From Chryseobacterium sp. Leaf180 (lineage in GTDB: Bacteria > Bacteroidota > Bacteroidia > Flavobacteriales > Weeksellaceae): a stretch of 64,000 nt of DNA. Under the pieces are notes generated by a model. It did not search any database. It was not told the origin of the DNA and was given only the letters and a program-made list of their open reading frames with translations. Position 1 is the stretch's first letter, and each line of letters begins with the position of its first letter. Positions 1-8,617 of the stretch are shown here, one piece after another. The stretch lies in NCBI RefSeq assembly GCF_001424585.1, contig NZ_LMPJ01000010.1:62468-126467 (forward strand). The letters run 5' to 3'. A program made the position numbers and the translations under genes.

Positions 1-2413
1 AAAGTGTTTAAGGGTTTCCGGAAAGCACAATGATCTGGATGATGTAGGTCGTGACACGTATCACCACACGATGTTTGAAATGTTGGGGAACTGGTCTTTT
101 GGCGATTATTTCAAAAAAGAAGCCATTACCTGGGCTTGGGAACTGTTGACGGAAGTGTACAGAATTCCTAAAGAAAATCTTTACGTGACCATTTTTGAAG
201 GGGACGAAAAAGAAAATCTTGAAAGAGATACCGAAGCTTATGATTTGTGGAAACAATTTGTTTCTGAAGACCGAATTATCAACGGAAACAAAAAAGATAA
301 TTTCTGGGAAATGGGTGCCAGCGGACCTTGCGGGCCTTGTTCAGAAATTCATGTAGACTTGAGAACTCTCGAAGAGAAAGCTAAAATTTCCGGTTTGGAA
401 TTGGTGAATAATGATCATCCTCAGGTTGTGGAAATCTGGAACTTGGTTTTCATGCAGTTCAACAGAAAAGCAGACGGTTCTCTGGAAAATCTTCCTGCAA
501 AACACATCGATACCGGAATGGGCTTCGAGCGTCTCTGTATGGCTTTACAGCAGAAAGAATCCAATTACGACACTGATGTTTTCACACCTTTGATTGCTAA
601 GGTTGAAGAACTTTCAGGAAAAAAATATACAGGAATTTTAACGGATGAAAAAGACATTGCCATCCGTGTTGTGGTAGACCACATCAGAGCGGTTTCGTTT
701 GCCATTGCAGACGGACAGCTGCCTTCCAACGGAGGTGCCGGTTATGTGATCAGAAGAATTTTGAGAAGAGGAATTTCTTACGCTTACCGATTTTTAGACA
801 GAAAAGAACCTTTCCTTTTTGAACTGGTTGCCGTTCTTCAAAACCAAATGGGGAAATTCTTCCCAGAGCTTGAAAAGCAAGGTAAATTAGTTACTGAAGT
901 CATTAAAAGCGAAGAAGAATCTTTCTTAAAAACCATTGAAAACGGTTTATTGAGAGTTGAAAAATTAATCCAGCAGACATTTGCTGATGGTTCTAAAGTT
1001 TTACCAAGTGTAGAAGTTTTCGAACTGTACGACACTTATGGTTTCCCGGATGATTTAACGAGAATTATCGCAGAGGAAAAAGGTTTGACCATTGATGAAG
1101 CCGGTTTCGAAGCTGAAATGGCAAAGCAAAAACAACGCTCCAAAAAAGACTCTGCTTCAAAAGTGTACGACTGGGTTGTTTTGGAAGAAAAGCCTGAAAA
1201 CTTTGTAGGTTACGACAAAATTGAATCTGAAACTTACATTACAAGATACAGAAAAGTAGAAAATAAAGACGGCGAATTTTATCAAATCGTATTGAGCAAC
1301 TCCCCTTTCTATCCCGAAGGTGGTGGACAAATTGGTGATAAAGGCGTTCTGGAAAATGCCGTTGAAAGCTTCGAAGTTCTGGAAACTAAAAAGGAAAACG
1401 GATTAATTATTTCCCTTATTAACGGACTTCCGAAAGATGCCGGAGCAGTTTTCTATGCTAAAGTAAATGCAAGCGAAAGGAAAAATTCTCAGGCCAATCA
1501 CTCTGTTACGCACTTATTGCACGAAGCTTTAAGAGAAGTTTTGGGAACTCACGTTGAGCAGAAAGGTTCATTCGTCGGTCCTGATTACCTTCGTTTCGAC
1601 TTCTCGCATTTCAGTAAAATGACGGAGGAAGAATTGACTTTAATTGAAGAGAAAGTCAATGCTAAAATTAAAGAAAATATTGCTTTGCAAGAGTTCAGAA
1701 ATATCCCGATTCAGGAGGCGATTGACAAAGGTGCAATGGCATTGTTTGGCGAAAAATATGGCGACAGTGTGAGAATGATCCAGTTTGGAACTTCTAAGGA
1801 ACTGTGTGGCGGAACGCATGTGAAAAGCACGAGCGAAATCGGTCATTTTAAAATCAATTCTGAAAGTTCAGCTGCGGCAGGAATCAGAAGAATTGAGGCG
1901 ATTTCCGGAGACCAATCTGAAGAGTATTTCAAGAGTCTGGAAAAGCAGGTTGCTGAACTTTCTCAATTGCTGAAATCTAAAGATATTGTCAAATCGATTG
2001 AGAAATTAATCGAAGAAAATTCAGCTTTAAAATCTGAAGTGGAATCTCTGAAAAAAGAAAAAGCAAAAGGCGAAATCGGCGACTGGAAGACCGCGTACGA
2101 GCATAAAGGCGACAAACAGCTTCTGGTAAAGAAAACATCGCTGGATGCGGCTTCGGTGAAAGATATTGTGTTTCAGCTGAAGAGAGAAATCCCGACTTCG
2201 GTAACGATTGTCCTGTCGGATTACGACGGCAAACCGATGATTACGGTGGGCATTTCGGATGATTTGGCTACAAGTTATCAGGCAGGAACCATTGTGAAAG
2301 ATTTAGCCAAAGAAATTCAGGGCGGCGGCGGCGGCAATCCGGGTTTTGCTACGGCTGGAGGAAAAAACCTCGACGGTTTGGAGAATGCGTATCAGAAGGC
2401 GCTGAATGTGTAG
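1..2413 (+). CDS. alaS: Alanine--tRNA ligase, 5' end outside window
   Basis: Charges tRNA-Ala with alanine in the cytoplasm and clears mischarged Ser/Gly. The frame is open from base 2, so the N-terminus lies outside the window; about 803 codons are visible. The first visible residues (KCLRVSGKHNDLDDVGRD) are the class II catalytic core, and TMFEMLGNWSFGDYF follows. The editing domain shows HSVTH (near nt 1500) and CGGTH (near nt 1805), together the four zinc/editing ligands HxxxH and CxxxH. The C-Ala/DHHA1 domain ends in a five-glycine run near nt 2320 encoded by repeated GGC codons. A strong terminator follows 23 bp after the stop. The ATG at 71 is internal and is not the start. Identification is secure. 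Confidence 0.97.
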   Translation, partial: KCLRVSGKHNDLDDVGRDTYHHTMFEMLGNWSFGDYFKKEAITWAWELLTEVYRIPKENLYVTIFEGDEKENLERDTEAYDLWKQFVSEDRIINGNKKDNFWEMGASGPCGPCSEIHVDLRTLEEKAKISGLELVNNDHPQVVEIWNLVFMQFNRKADGSLENLPAKHIDTGMGFERLCMALQQKESNYDTDVFTPLIAKVEELSGKKYTGILTDEKDIAIRVVVDHIRAVSFAIADGQLPSNGGAGYVIRRILRRGISYAYRFLDRKEPFLFELVAVLQNQMGKFFPELEKQGKLVTEVIKSEEESFLKTIENGLLRVEKLIQQTFADGSKVLPSVEVFELYDTYGFPDDLTRIIAEEKGLTIDEAGFEAEMAKQKQRSKKDSASKVYDWVVLEEKPENFVGYDKIESETYITRYRKVENKDGEFYQIVLSNSPFYPEGGGQIGDKGVLENAVESFEVLETKKENGLIISLINGLPKDAGAVFYAKVNASERKNSQANHSVTHLLHEALREVLGTHVEQKGSFVGPDYLRFDFSHFSKMTEEELTLIEEKVNAKIKENIALQEFRNIPIQEAIDKGAMALFGEKYGDSVRMIQFGTSKELCGGTHVKSTSEIGHFKINSESSAAAGIRRIEAISGDQSEEYFKSLEKQVAELSQLLKSKDIVKSIEKLIEENSALKSEVESLKKEKAKGEIGDWKTAYEHKGDKQLLVKKTSLDAASVKDIVFQLKREIPTSVTIVLSDYDGKPMITVGISDDLATSYQAGTIVKDLAKEIQGGGGGNPGFATAGGKNLDGLENAYQKALNV

Positions 2414-2435
2414 CATACTTTATTAATATCAATAT

Positions 2436-2468
2436 AAAATCCCTTTCATTTTTTGAGAGGGATTTTTT
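2436..2468 (+). terminator. Rho-independent terminator of alaS
   Basis: A 12-bp inverted repeat (AAAATCCCTTTC / GAGAGGGATTTT with one wobble pair) has a short T-rich loop and runs into TTTTTT. It sits between the alaS stop and the convergent lipoprotein gene and could work in both directions. Confidence 0.85.
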
Positions 2469-2480
2469 GTATGTAAAGTA

Positions 2481-2981
2481 TCAGGGAACACATTTAAATT
2501 GTTTTTCAGTACATTTTTTTACCGTGTAAATATATTCCGTGAAAGCTTTCTTTTTTAATTTTCCGGATGTTACCAGTTTGCTGTTGAGAAAAGATTTTTT
2601 GGTCCTGCTCTGAAAATCGTTGATTATGACTGAATCACTTTCTAATTTCCCTGAACGGCCGGCGGTTTCTCCACCATCATTACCCTCAAAAATCTCGATA
2701 TGTTCAATGATTTCAGATATCGAATCATCTTCAAAATAAATTAAACTTTCTGTAGAGGTCAGTTCTCCATGGCTTTTAATGCTTAAAAATTTTAGCTGAC
2801 AACCGACAAAAAAGGAGGTTTGCGGCATCAAACCATCGAACTGATATTCAAATTTTTCAGCTCCTGTATTTTTTGCTGCTGAATAAAAGTCATCTTTAAA
2901 TTTACTAAATATGCTTTGCTCGTTTTTGGCACATGAGTGCAATAGATTCACTACAACAAACAGTTTAAGTATATCTTTCAT
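2481..2981 (-). CDS. Putative lipoprotein of unknown function
   Basis: A 166-residue protein from the ATG at 2981. I prefer this start to one ten codons upstream (3011) because it puts the signal peptide MKDILKLFVVVNLLHSC at the very N-terminus, with the lipobox LHSC giving Cys17 as the lipidated residue. The mature part is acidic and mixed alpha/beta, with two cysteines near the C-terminus (KKCTEKQFKCVP) that could form a disulfide outside the inner membrane. It matches no family I recognise. It converges on alaS and lies 52 bp downstream of the NTF2-like gene on the same strand, so the two may be co-transcribed. Function unknown. Confidence 0.6.
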   Translation of the reverse strand: MKDILKLFVVVNLLHSCAKNEQSIFSKFKDDFYSAAKNTGAEKFEYQFDGLMPQTSFFVGCQLKFLSIKSHGELTSTESLIYFEDDSISEIIEHIEIFEGNDGGETAGRSGKLESDSVIINDFQSRTKKSFLNSKLVTSGKLKKKAFTEYIYTVKKCTEKQFKCVP

Positions 2982-3033
2982 TAGTTCCGATCCATGAAAT
3001 TTCTTATTCATTTGTTTAAATTCTTAAACAAGA

Positions 3034-3411
3034 TCATTCTTTTATCACATGCGATTTTATGGAAATTATTTCCTGCCCTTTGGCGTTTTTAAAAATATAA
3101 AAATCTGAAAAGGCATATCGCTCGCCACTGGTCATCAGTTTTACACCACATACTGCGCCTTCTTTACCGTGTGATAAAATCTGTTCAATTATGAGTTCAG
3201 AAATTTCCTTATCAGCCTTCGTTTTTATCACCGATAAAAATTCATTTTTACCTTTAATTTTTTTATCACCAACCCATGTGCATACTACATCTTCAGAAAT
3301 ACAATCAGAAATAAAATTATGATCCTTTTCCGCGATGGCGATGGTCAGGTTTTTTAAGACTTCCATTTTAGGAGAATTTCCGCAATTTATTTTTTTGATA
3401 ATTTTCATCAT
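3034..3411 (-). CDS. NTF2-like (SnoaL-type) small protein
   Basis: A 125-residue soluble protein without a signal peptide. The pattern is that of the NTF2-like fold: an N-terminal helix (KMEVLKNLTIAIAEKDHNFI), then a segment with a Trp and a charged turn (ISEDVVCTWVGDKKIKGKNE), then four strands ending in FSDFYIFKNAKGQEIISIKSH. Such proteins form cone-shaped dimers with a ligand pocket; many are isomerase-like or have no known activity. The start could be the first or the second Met (3411 or 3408). It is the first gene of a possible two-gene minus-strand unit with the downstream lipoprotein. The substrate is unknown. Confidence 0.65.
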   Translation of the reverse strand: MMKIIKKINCGNSPKMEVLKNLTIAIAEKDHNFISDCISEDVVCTWVGDKKIKGKNEFLSVIKTKADKEISELIIEQILSHGKEGAVCGVKLMTSGERYAFSDFYIFKNAKGQEIISIKSHVIKE

Positions 3412-3654
3412 TTCACCTGTACTTAATCAGTTTTAAATAAAGATAAAATTACCTTTAAATTCCCATAGTTTCACCGGTAATAAGTGAATATCTAAAAGAA
3501 ACTTAATCTTAAAAAGATCACTCCAATACCACAAAAACTCACATTTTCTGCAATAACACCACTTTTGGAATAATTAGTGTTAAACAGATTACATCTTATC
3601 ACAAGTTTTTACAATAAACTAGTAAACTTAATATAAACTAAATATCCTAAAATT

Positions 3655-3891
3655 ATGAAAAAGTCAAATTTTCTTTCAAAAATCCAAGTTGCAGTACTTG
3701 CATTAGTGACCAATTTTGCTGTCGTGATGGCGAATGCTCAGGAAAAAGCTGCGGATCTGAATGTCGACGTTAATGTAGATAAAGGAGGCTCCGCAGGCTG
3801 GATTTCGAATCCGATTGTGTGGATCGCGGGCGTGATCATCCTAGTTCTGATTGTTGCTCTGGCAGCGAGAGGCGGCGGAAGTAAGGCGTAA
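3655..3891 (+). CDS. Small secreted/membrane protein, 78 residues
   Basis: It begins MKKSNFLSKIQVAVLALVTN and has a Sec signal peptide ending at ANAQE (about residue 29). A short acidic stretch (ADLNVDVNVDKGG) follows, then a single hydrophobic segment (about residues 48-69, SNPIVWIAGVIILVLIV) and a basic, glycine-rich tail (RGGGSKA). The layout suggests an inner-membrane protein with its short N-terminal part in the periplasm. It stands alone, with about 240 bp upstream and its own terminator 21 bp downstream. I know no function for it. Its brevity and the lack of a conserved motif leave the role open, but the clean signal peptide and terminator make it a credible gene. Confidence 0.7.
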   Translation: MKKSNFLSKIQVAVLALVTNFAVVMANAQEKAADLNVDVNVDKGGSAGWISNPIVWIAGVIILVLIVALAARGGGSKA

Positions 3892-3911
3892 GAAATTTAT
3901 ATTGATACATG

Positions 3912-3944
3912 AAGGTTGTCTGAGAGATTGGGCAGCCTTTTTTG
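3912..3944 (+). terminator. Rho-independent terminator
   Basis: The stem AAGGTTGTC / GGCAGCCTT (two wobble pairs) with a 10-nt loop is followed by TTTTTTG, just after the 78-residue membrane protein gene. Confidence 0.75.
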
Positions 3945-4057
3945 TTTGGTGTGTTTCCGTTTGTGGAAGTGCTCAATATATTTTTCTTTGCTGTATTACG
4001 AAAAACACGCGAAGTGACGAATTGTTGAATTTTAACAGTCTTTAACAAAATTTCTTA

Positions 4058-4288
4058 AGCTAGATCACTACTTGCCAGAGCTAGATCACTACCCGCCGGA
4101 GCAAGATCACTGTTCGCAGGAGCGAGATTACTACTCGCCGGAGCAAAAACACTACCCGCTGGAGCAAGAACACTACCCGCTGGAGCAAGAACACTGCCCG
4201 CCGGAGCGAGATTACTGTTCGCCTGAGCAAGATTACTATCCGCACAAGCAAAATGTCTGATTGCTGGAGCCGGATTTCTGTTTGCGAG
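4058..4288. repeat. 21-bp tandem repeat array, 11 copies
   Basis: Eleven head-to-tail copies of a 21-bp unit (typical copy: agcaagatcactacccgccg plus g) run from 4058 to 4288 with no insertion or deletion; differences are substitutions only. Because the period is a multiple of three, more than one frame stays open for long stretches. One frame reads as repeats of PEQDHYP, another as AGARTLP, but no frame has a convincing start codon or signal, so I treat the array as noncoding. It occupies most of the 531-bp gene-free stretch 3892-4422. The remainder holds the terminators at 3912 and 4358 and nothing else I can identify. There are no spacers, so it is not a CRISPR array. Confidence 0.9.
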
Positions 4289-4357
4289 TGGGATTTTCAG
4301 CGTCTGATTGGCGGCCTCCCGGTAATAAATAACAACGTGTTACCTATACTATGATTT

Positions 4358-4391
4358 AATAAAAGGGTTGCCCAATGACTTAAGCAACCTA
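4358..4391 (-). terminator. Terminator of the DUF2071 gene
   Basis: Read on the minus strand, the stem AGGTTGC / GCAACCC has a 13-nt loop and is followed by a short T-rich run. It lies about 35 bp after the stop of the DUF2071 gene. Confidence 0.55.
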
Positions 4392-4422
4392 TTTCGGTCT
4401 GATGTATTTTCTTTTTTACAGA

Positions 4423-5139
4423 TTACTCCTTCAGTTTCATAGATGCAGCAATCCATTCGTGTTCGATATCGGTCATCAGCAAAGCGTTGTCAAACTGTAT
4501 GCTTCCTGCCGGAAAAATTTCGGGATCCTCAAAAAAGCTCGATTTCACAGACTGTACATTCAGCGGACGCACTTTCCAGCTGTATGCTTTCAGTCTGAGC
4601 CCTTCGAAGGTATTTCTGTTTGGTGAATACCCCAGATCACCGCTTTCAAAAAACTGAGACGCGTTATCCAGCGTTTTGAATACAGATCCGGAAGGAAATA
4701 CATCTGTTTCTGCGGCATCGATCACAATCTGCGTTCCGTCTGTACTCGTAAAGCCGACATGATATTTTCCCTCAGCTTCTTTCACCTCAAAATCTGCCTG
4801 CTCATGTTTGCCGGGAAATATGCGGCCACCCACCAGCGCATTCAATTTCAGTGACGTATCGCGGCGCGGTATATAGACACCTGTTTTAGTTTCGCCGTCT
4901 TCATCCCACTCTACGGCAATCCGATGTGCACCGTTCTCAGAGTTTATGCCCATAAAATCGGGGAAACCTTTCGGCTTTATATCTTTCAAGCGAATGAGGC
5001 ATATTCCGACAATGGCTTTGTTATTAAAGAGTTTCGGACGAAATGGTTTGGGAAGAATGTTTTGCACTACGTGCGGCTCGGCGGTGAAGTTGATTAAAAT
5101 TCTGCGCTCGATGTAGCCGTGTATTGTCGGGATTTTCAT
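4423..5139 (-). CDS. DUF2071 family protein
   Basis: A 238-residue soluble protein. The family signature covers nearly the whole length: the opening (ERRILINFTAEPHVVQNILP), the central GICLIRLKDIKPKGFP and HRIAVEW segments, and the C-terminal FEGLRLKAYSWKVRPLNVQS. DUF2071 proteins have a fold related to acetoacetate decarboxylase; no activity is established for this branch. The start at 5139 gives a normal family N-terminus without a signal peptide, so it should be cytoplasmic. The gene stands alone, with the DinB-like remnant behind its start and a terminator after its stop. Confidence 0.8.
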   Translation of the reverse strand: MKIPTIHGYIERRILINFTAEPHVVQNILPKPFRPKLFNNKAIVGICLIRLKDIKPKGFPDFMGINSENGAHRIAVEWDEDGETKTGVYIPRRDTSLKLNALVGGRIFPGKHEQADFEVKEAEGKYHVGFTSTDGTQIVIDAAETDVFPSGSVFKTLDNASQFFESGDLGYSPNRNTFEGLRLKAYSWKVRPLNVQSVKSSFFEDPEIFPAGSIQFDNALLMTDIEHEWIAASMKLKE

Positions 5140-5185
5140 GGATGTTTTTTTACGATTTAAATGTTAACGTTAAATCACAGACAGA

Positions 5186-5319
5186 TCATTTTTTAATCAG
5201 CGAAATCTGTCCCGGATGATAATAGCTGTGCTCAATCACGCCTTCGTATTGCGCAGGAATTTTCCTTATTTTGCATCGATAAACGGTTTATCGAAATCTT
5301 CTTCGTAGTCAATATCTAA
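5186..5319 (-). pseudogene. Remnant of a DinB-like gene (C-terminal tail only)
   Basis: On the minus strand, one frame ending at the TGA at 5186-5188 reads KIPAQYEGVIEHSYYHPGQ followed by ISLIKK. This closely resembles the last helix of DinB-fold proteins, where GxIxHxxYHxGQI is typical. A second frame just upstream (IDYEEDFDKPFIDAK, stop at 5266-5268) could be the preceding part of the same protein, displaced by a frameshift. No start or N-terminal domain exists: the neighbouring gene's stop codon lies at 5320. I read this as a decayed gene end. Confidence 0.45.
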
Positions 5320-5853
5320 TTACTCCAAAGCGACAGCATTTTTAACCTCACTGATCAGTTTATCATAACACATGCTACAGATTCTGTACTGTGGAATCAT
5401 AACCTTTCCGTAACTAAGTGTTTTAGACTTTTCGTTTTTCCAGTCGTATACATAGATTTCTTCGGACTGCTTATAGGGTTTAGATTCCTCACCACTTTCC
5501 CGATTATAGGTGATCACCGCATCTTTCTTTTCTAAAATAAAAATTGGTATATCATTTTTCAAATACAAAGTGGTCGTTCTCTTCCATAGGCGGTAGCCTA
5601 TATTGATCTCCTCATACTCCATTTTTACAATCCGCTCTTTCTCACGGTAGATTCTGTATCTTTTTTCATCGGCAGTGCTTCCCAGATTAAAATCTTCTCC
5701 ACGAATCTGTATAACGCTGTCTTTCTTTAGATTTTTTAAATGTTCAATTCTCTGATATTCTTTCAATATTTCCTTATCTGTATTCTGCGCATACGCAACG
5801 GAGAAAATACCGATTACAAACAAGAGAAAAAAAATATATAATGCTTTTGACAT
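5320..5853 (-). CDS. Secreted protein of unknown function
   Basis: A 177-residue protein with a Sec signal peptide (MSKALYIFFLLFVIGIFSVA, cleavage probably after AYAQ at about residue 23). The mature part is rich in charged residues and predicted strands (RYRIYREKERIVKMEYEEIN and following). It has a C-terminal CSMC pair in RICSMCYDKL that could bind a metal or form a disulfide. There is no lipobox, so it is probably periplasmic. I recognise no family. Nothing on its strand lies close upstream; the decayed DinB-like tail lies immediately downstream. Confidence 0.6.
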   Translation of the reverse strand: MSKALYIFFLLFVIGIFSVAYAQNTDKEILKEYQRIEHLKNLKKDSVIQIRGEDFNLGSTADEKRYRIYREKERIVKMEYEEINIGYRLWKRTTTLYLKNDIPIFILEKKDAVITYNRESGEESKPYKQSEEIYVYDWKNEKSKTLSYGKVMIPQYRICSMCYDKLISEVKNAVALE

Positions 5854-6060
5854 ACGGTAAGATTGGATAATTCTGTGATCGATCTGACTTTTGATAAAAG
5901 TATGAAAAATAAAAATTCAGCTATCATTAATTTAGCCAAAGACATTTGCTGTTATTAAGCATCAACATAAATAGATTTTGTAAAGCAGTCTTTCAGTTTA
6001 AGAAGTTATCCAGATTACTGTGATTTATTTTAACAAAACATTATACATTCACCACATCGA

Positions 6061-6086
6061 TTGTATCGGGCGTTTTGATAGTTTTG
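6061..6086 (+). promoter_or_regulatory. Promoter of the first DUF5686 gene
   Basis: A TTG at 6061-6063 and TAGTTTTG at 6079-6086 (15-nt spacer) fit the Bacteroidota pattern TTG...TAnnTTTG, although the spacer is slightly short. The start codon lies 20 bp further on. Confidence 0.5.
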
Positions 6087-6106
6087 TGCGAAACTAATCT
6101 ACTTTC

Positions 6107-8560
6107 ATGAAAAAACTTTTATCCGCTCTTTTTCTTTTGTGCGTCGCGCTGGTTTTTGCACAGAATCAGCTGAAGGTGGTGCACAAGAAAACGGGGAAAC
6201 CGGTGTACAATGCTGCCGTATACTGCGATGATGCGCTGCTGGGAAAAACCAATACGGCAGGCACTCTGAGCTTTAAAACGAAATGCGGCAAAGTGGAAAT
6301 CATTGCCAGCAATTTTGCGGATGCCATCGTGGATGTGAAGAAATCGATGGAAGTAGGACTCAGTCCGCTTTCGGAGAAACTCGACAACATCGAAAAGGTC
6401 ATTATTACCGATAAAAGCGACCCGCGCGCCCTGAAGATGCTGGATGAGGTGAATAAACGCGCGAAAGAGAATTCCCCAAAATCGCTGGAGTCGTATGATT
6501 TCAAATCGTATTCTAAACTGTCGCTTGATGTAGACCAGGATTCTGTGGATGCCTACACCACGTTTCTCGCGCGCAGGAAAGATTCTCTGACGGCGGTGAA
6601 AAGGGAATTTAAACAGGATGCCAAAGAGAAAAAAGACTCGCTGATGGGCGAAGAACTGTTGACATCGGTAGAGAATGCGCAGAAGTTTCTCTGGGAACGC
6701 GCAACAGAGCATAAATTTTCCCAGAAATACGGCGAGAAAACCAACATTATAGACAACAGAATGTCGGGATTAAAAAATCCGGTTTATGAAGCACTGGCTC
6801 TGAATATTTCGAGTCTCAACCGGGTTCCGCGACAGCTCCGCCCGGAAAACAGGAAGCTCTATCATTATTACATGAGCGACACGATACAGCTGGAAGGCAG
6901 AAAAACATACGTGATCAAGTTTAAAGAAATCACCGATCAGAAAAAGCAGAACCCCAGAAAATTCAACGGGAAAATCTATGTGGATGCCGAAAATTTTGCA
7001 CTGAAAAAATTTGAAAGTACGAGCAAAAAAATCAACGACGGAAACATCGTCTCTGTATGGAAACCCATCGAAAACAAATGGTTTCTGGATTACGAAGATC
7101 TGCGCCTGAAAGTGGGCTCTGATGCTTTTGAAACGTCAAAAAAAGACAGCATAAAACCGGGAGAAAAACCGAAATTCAACAGGAAAAAATTCGGAAACTA
7201 TCTGTACGTAAAAAACCGGTTTTTTGATTTTAACCCGAACAGCGAGCAGAAAGCCGCCGACTATAAAGGCTATTCTCTTGAGATGAAAAATGCCGACGGA
7301 AGCCTTCTAAATCAATACCGAACCGACAGCCTGACGGCCAGAGAAAGTGCCACGTATGTGAATCTCGACAGTTTTGTGGAAAAGCATGATTTTGAAAAGA
7401 AACTTTCTTTCTTCACCCAGCTTCTCCGTGGAAATCTGCGCTACAAGATGATTGATTTTGATATTACCAAATTTTTCAGCTACGATAAATACCAGGGTGT
7501 ACGTCTGGGAGCCGGACTGAAACTGAACGAGACATTCAGCAAAACGTTCTCGCCGGATGCGTATTTTGGGTACGGTTTTAAAGACCATACCTGGAAGTAC
7601 GGTTTTGGTCTTGATGTGAAGCTTTCGCAGAAGAGAACTTCCATTTTCAGAATCGATTATGTGGATGATGTCTTTGCGGCAGGAAGATTCAGCAATCATC
7701 TCTGGGACATGCCGATGAAAATCACCGACCTCGGTTTGGATCTTCACAACGACCGTTTTTACAGCAGTCAGAAATTTGGCGCGTCGTATCTGTATGATGT
7801 TTCGAATTCATTTACGGTGAAAATCGCTTTAAACAGAGAAAAACAGGAAGCTCTTTTTGATTATCAGTACCGAAATCTTGGTAATGTTTTTGAGAATGCG
7901 AGTGCCACTTTATCTTTAAAATATTCACCGAACGATAAAAACATCATGACGCCGAGCGGGAAATATACCTTTGAGAAAAAGTTTCCGCAGTTTTTTGCCA
8001 ATTTTGAAAAAGGAGTAAAGGCTTTTGGTAGCGACCTGAATTATTACCGAGTAGACGCTTTGATGATTCATCAGTTTAAATCAAAACTCGGGACGACCAA
8101 CATCAAACTTTTCGGAGGTCTTTCTTCAGGCACGGCGCCTATCTGGAAGAATTTTGAAATTGCCGGCCAGCGCGACTTCAGCGCAGAAAAAGTGACTGAT
8201 TATCTCAGCACGCCTTCCAACCTGGGATTTGCCACGATGCCATCGGGAACTTTCTTTGCCGATAAATTTGCCGCGTTTAAACTTTCTCAGACACTGCCCT
8301 TCAGATTCAGAACGATCGGAAGAAGTCTCTCCAGCATTGATCTCGAATATCAGGGAGCGATAGGAGATTTTAAAAACAGAACTGACCATCAGTTTACTTT
8401 TCGGGCACTGGATCATTATTATCAGGAAGTCGGTCTTGTCTGGAACCGATTTTTGGGCACCAGTTACGGGATCGGATTTTCGTACCGACTCGGGCATTAT
8501 CAGACGGATGTGTTTAAAGAAAATATCGGTGTGAAAATTAAATTCAATTTCACGAACTAA
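6107..8560 (+). CDS. DUF5686 outer-membrane protein, paralogue 1
   Basis: An 817-residue protein with a signal peptide (MKKLLSALFLLCVALVFAQ). A CarboxypepD-regulatory-like beta-sandwich (about residues 20-90, KTGKPVYNAAVYCDD, GKTNTAGTLSF) is followed by the DUF5686 core. The core opens with KSDPRALKMLDEVNKRAKEN and continues with the block GEKTNIIDNRMSGLKNPVYE. The last ~350 residues alternate in the manner of an outer-membrane beta-barrel and end in IKFNFTN. DUF5686 proteins are widespread in Bacteroidota with no assigned substrate; the architecture suggests a surface-facing barrel with a periplasmic plug-like domain. Paralogues lie at 13720 and 16375. A promoter-like site precedes it, and two lipoprotein/membrane genes follow on the same strand. 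Confidence 0.88.
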   Translation: MKKLLSALFLLCVALVFAQNQLKVVHKKTGKPVYNAAVYCDDALLGKTNTAGTLSFKTKCGKVEIIASNFADAIVDVKKSMEVGLSPLSEKLDNIEKVIITDKSDPRALKMLDEVNKRAKENSPKSLESYDFKSYSKLSLDVDQDSVDAYTTFLARRKDSLTAVKREFKQDAKEKKDSLMGEELLTSVENAQKFLWERATEHKFSQKYGEKTNIIDNRMSGLKNPVYEALALNISSLNRVPRQLRPENRKLYHYYMSDTIQLEGRKTYVIKFKEITDQKKQNPRKFNGKIYVDAENFALKKFESTSKKINDGNIVSVWKPIENKWFLDYEDLRLKVGSDAFETSKKDSIKPGEKPKFNRKKFGNYLYVKNRFFDFNPNSEQKAADYKGYSLEMKNADGSLLNQYRTDSLTARESATYVNLDSFVEKHDFEKKLSFFTQLLRGNLRYKMIDFDITKFFSYDKYQGVRLGAGLKLNETFSKTFSPDAYFGYGFKDHTWKYGFGLDVKLSQKRTSIFRIDYVDDVFAAGRFSNHLWDMPMKITDLGLDLHNDRFYSSQKFGASYLYDVSNSFTVKIALNREKQEALFDYQYRNLGNVFENASATLSLKYSPNDKNIMTPSGKYTFEKKFPQFFANFEKGVKAFGSDLNYYRVDALMIHQFKSKLGTTNIKLFGGLSSGTAPIWKNFEIAGQRDFSAEKVTDYLSTPSNLGFATMPSGTFFADKFAAFKLSQTLPFRFRTIGRSLSSIDLEYQGAIGDFKNRTDHQFTFRALDHYYQEVGLVWNRFLGTSYGIGFSYRLGHYQTDVFKENIGVKIKFNFTN

Positions 8561-8617
8561 TCGCTACCACATTACATCACACGCCGCTGATTTTTGGTAT
8601 CTTTCAAAAAAAATTCT

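Noticed and set aside
4072..4260. Protein-coding gene of PEQDHYP repeats
   Set aside because: The frame starts at TTG with no supporting promoter, two other frames are equally open because the period is 21, and no signal peptide or family is seen.
4058..4288. CRISPR array
   Set aside because: Units are directly adjacent 21-mers with no unique spacers and no cas genes nearby.
5854..6106. Riboswitch or small gene upstream of the first DUF5686 gene
   Set aside because: Apart from the promoter-like site at 6061-6086 the interval is AT-rich, with no conserved aptamer pattern or credible open frame.
6119..6712. Minus-strand frames opposite the DUF5686 gene
   Set aside because: They lie wholly within a well-supported gene on the other strand, have no family motif, and reflect its codon bias. 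The same applies to other long antisense frames in this window.
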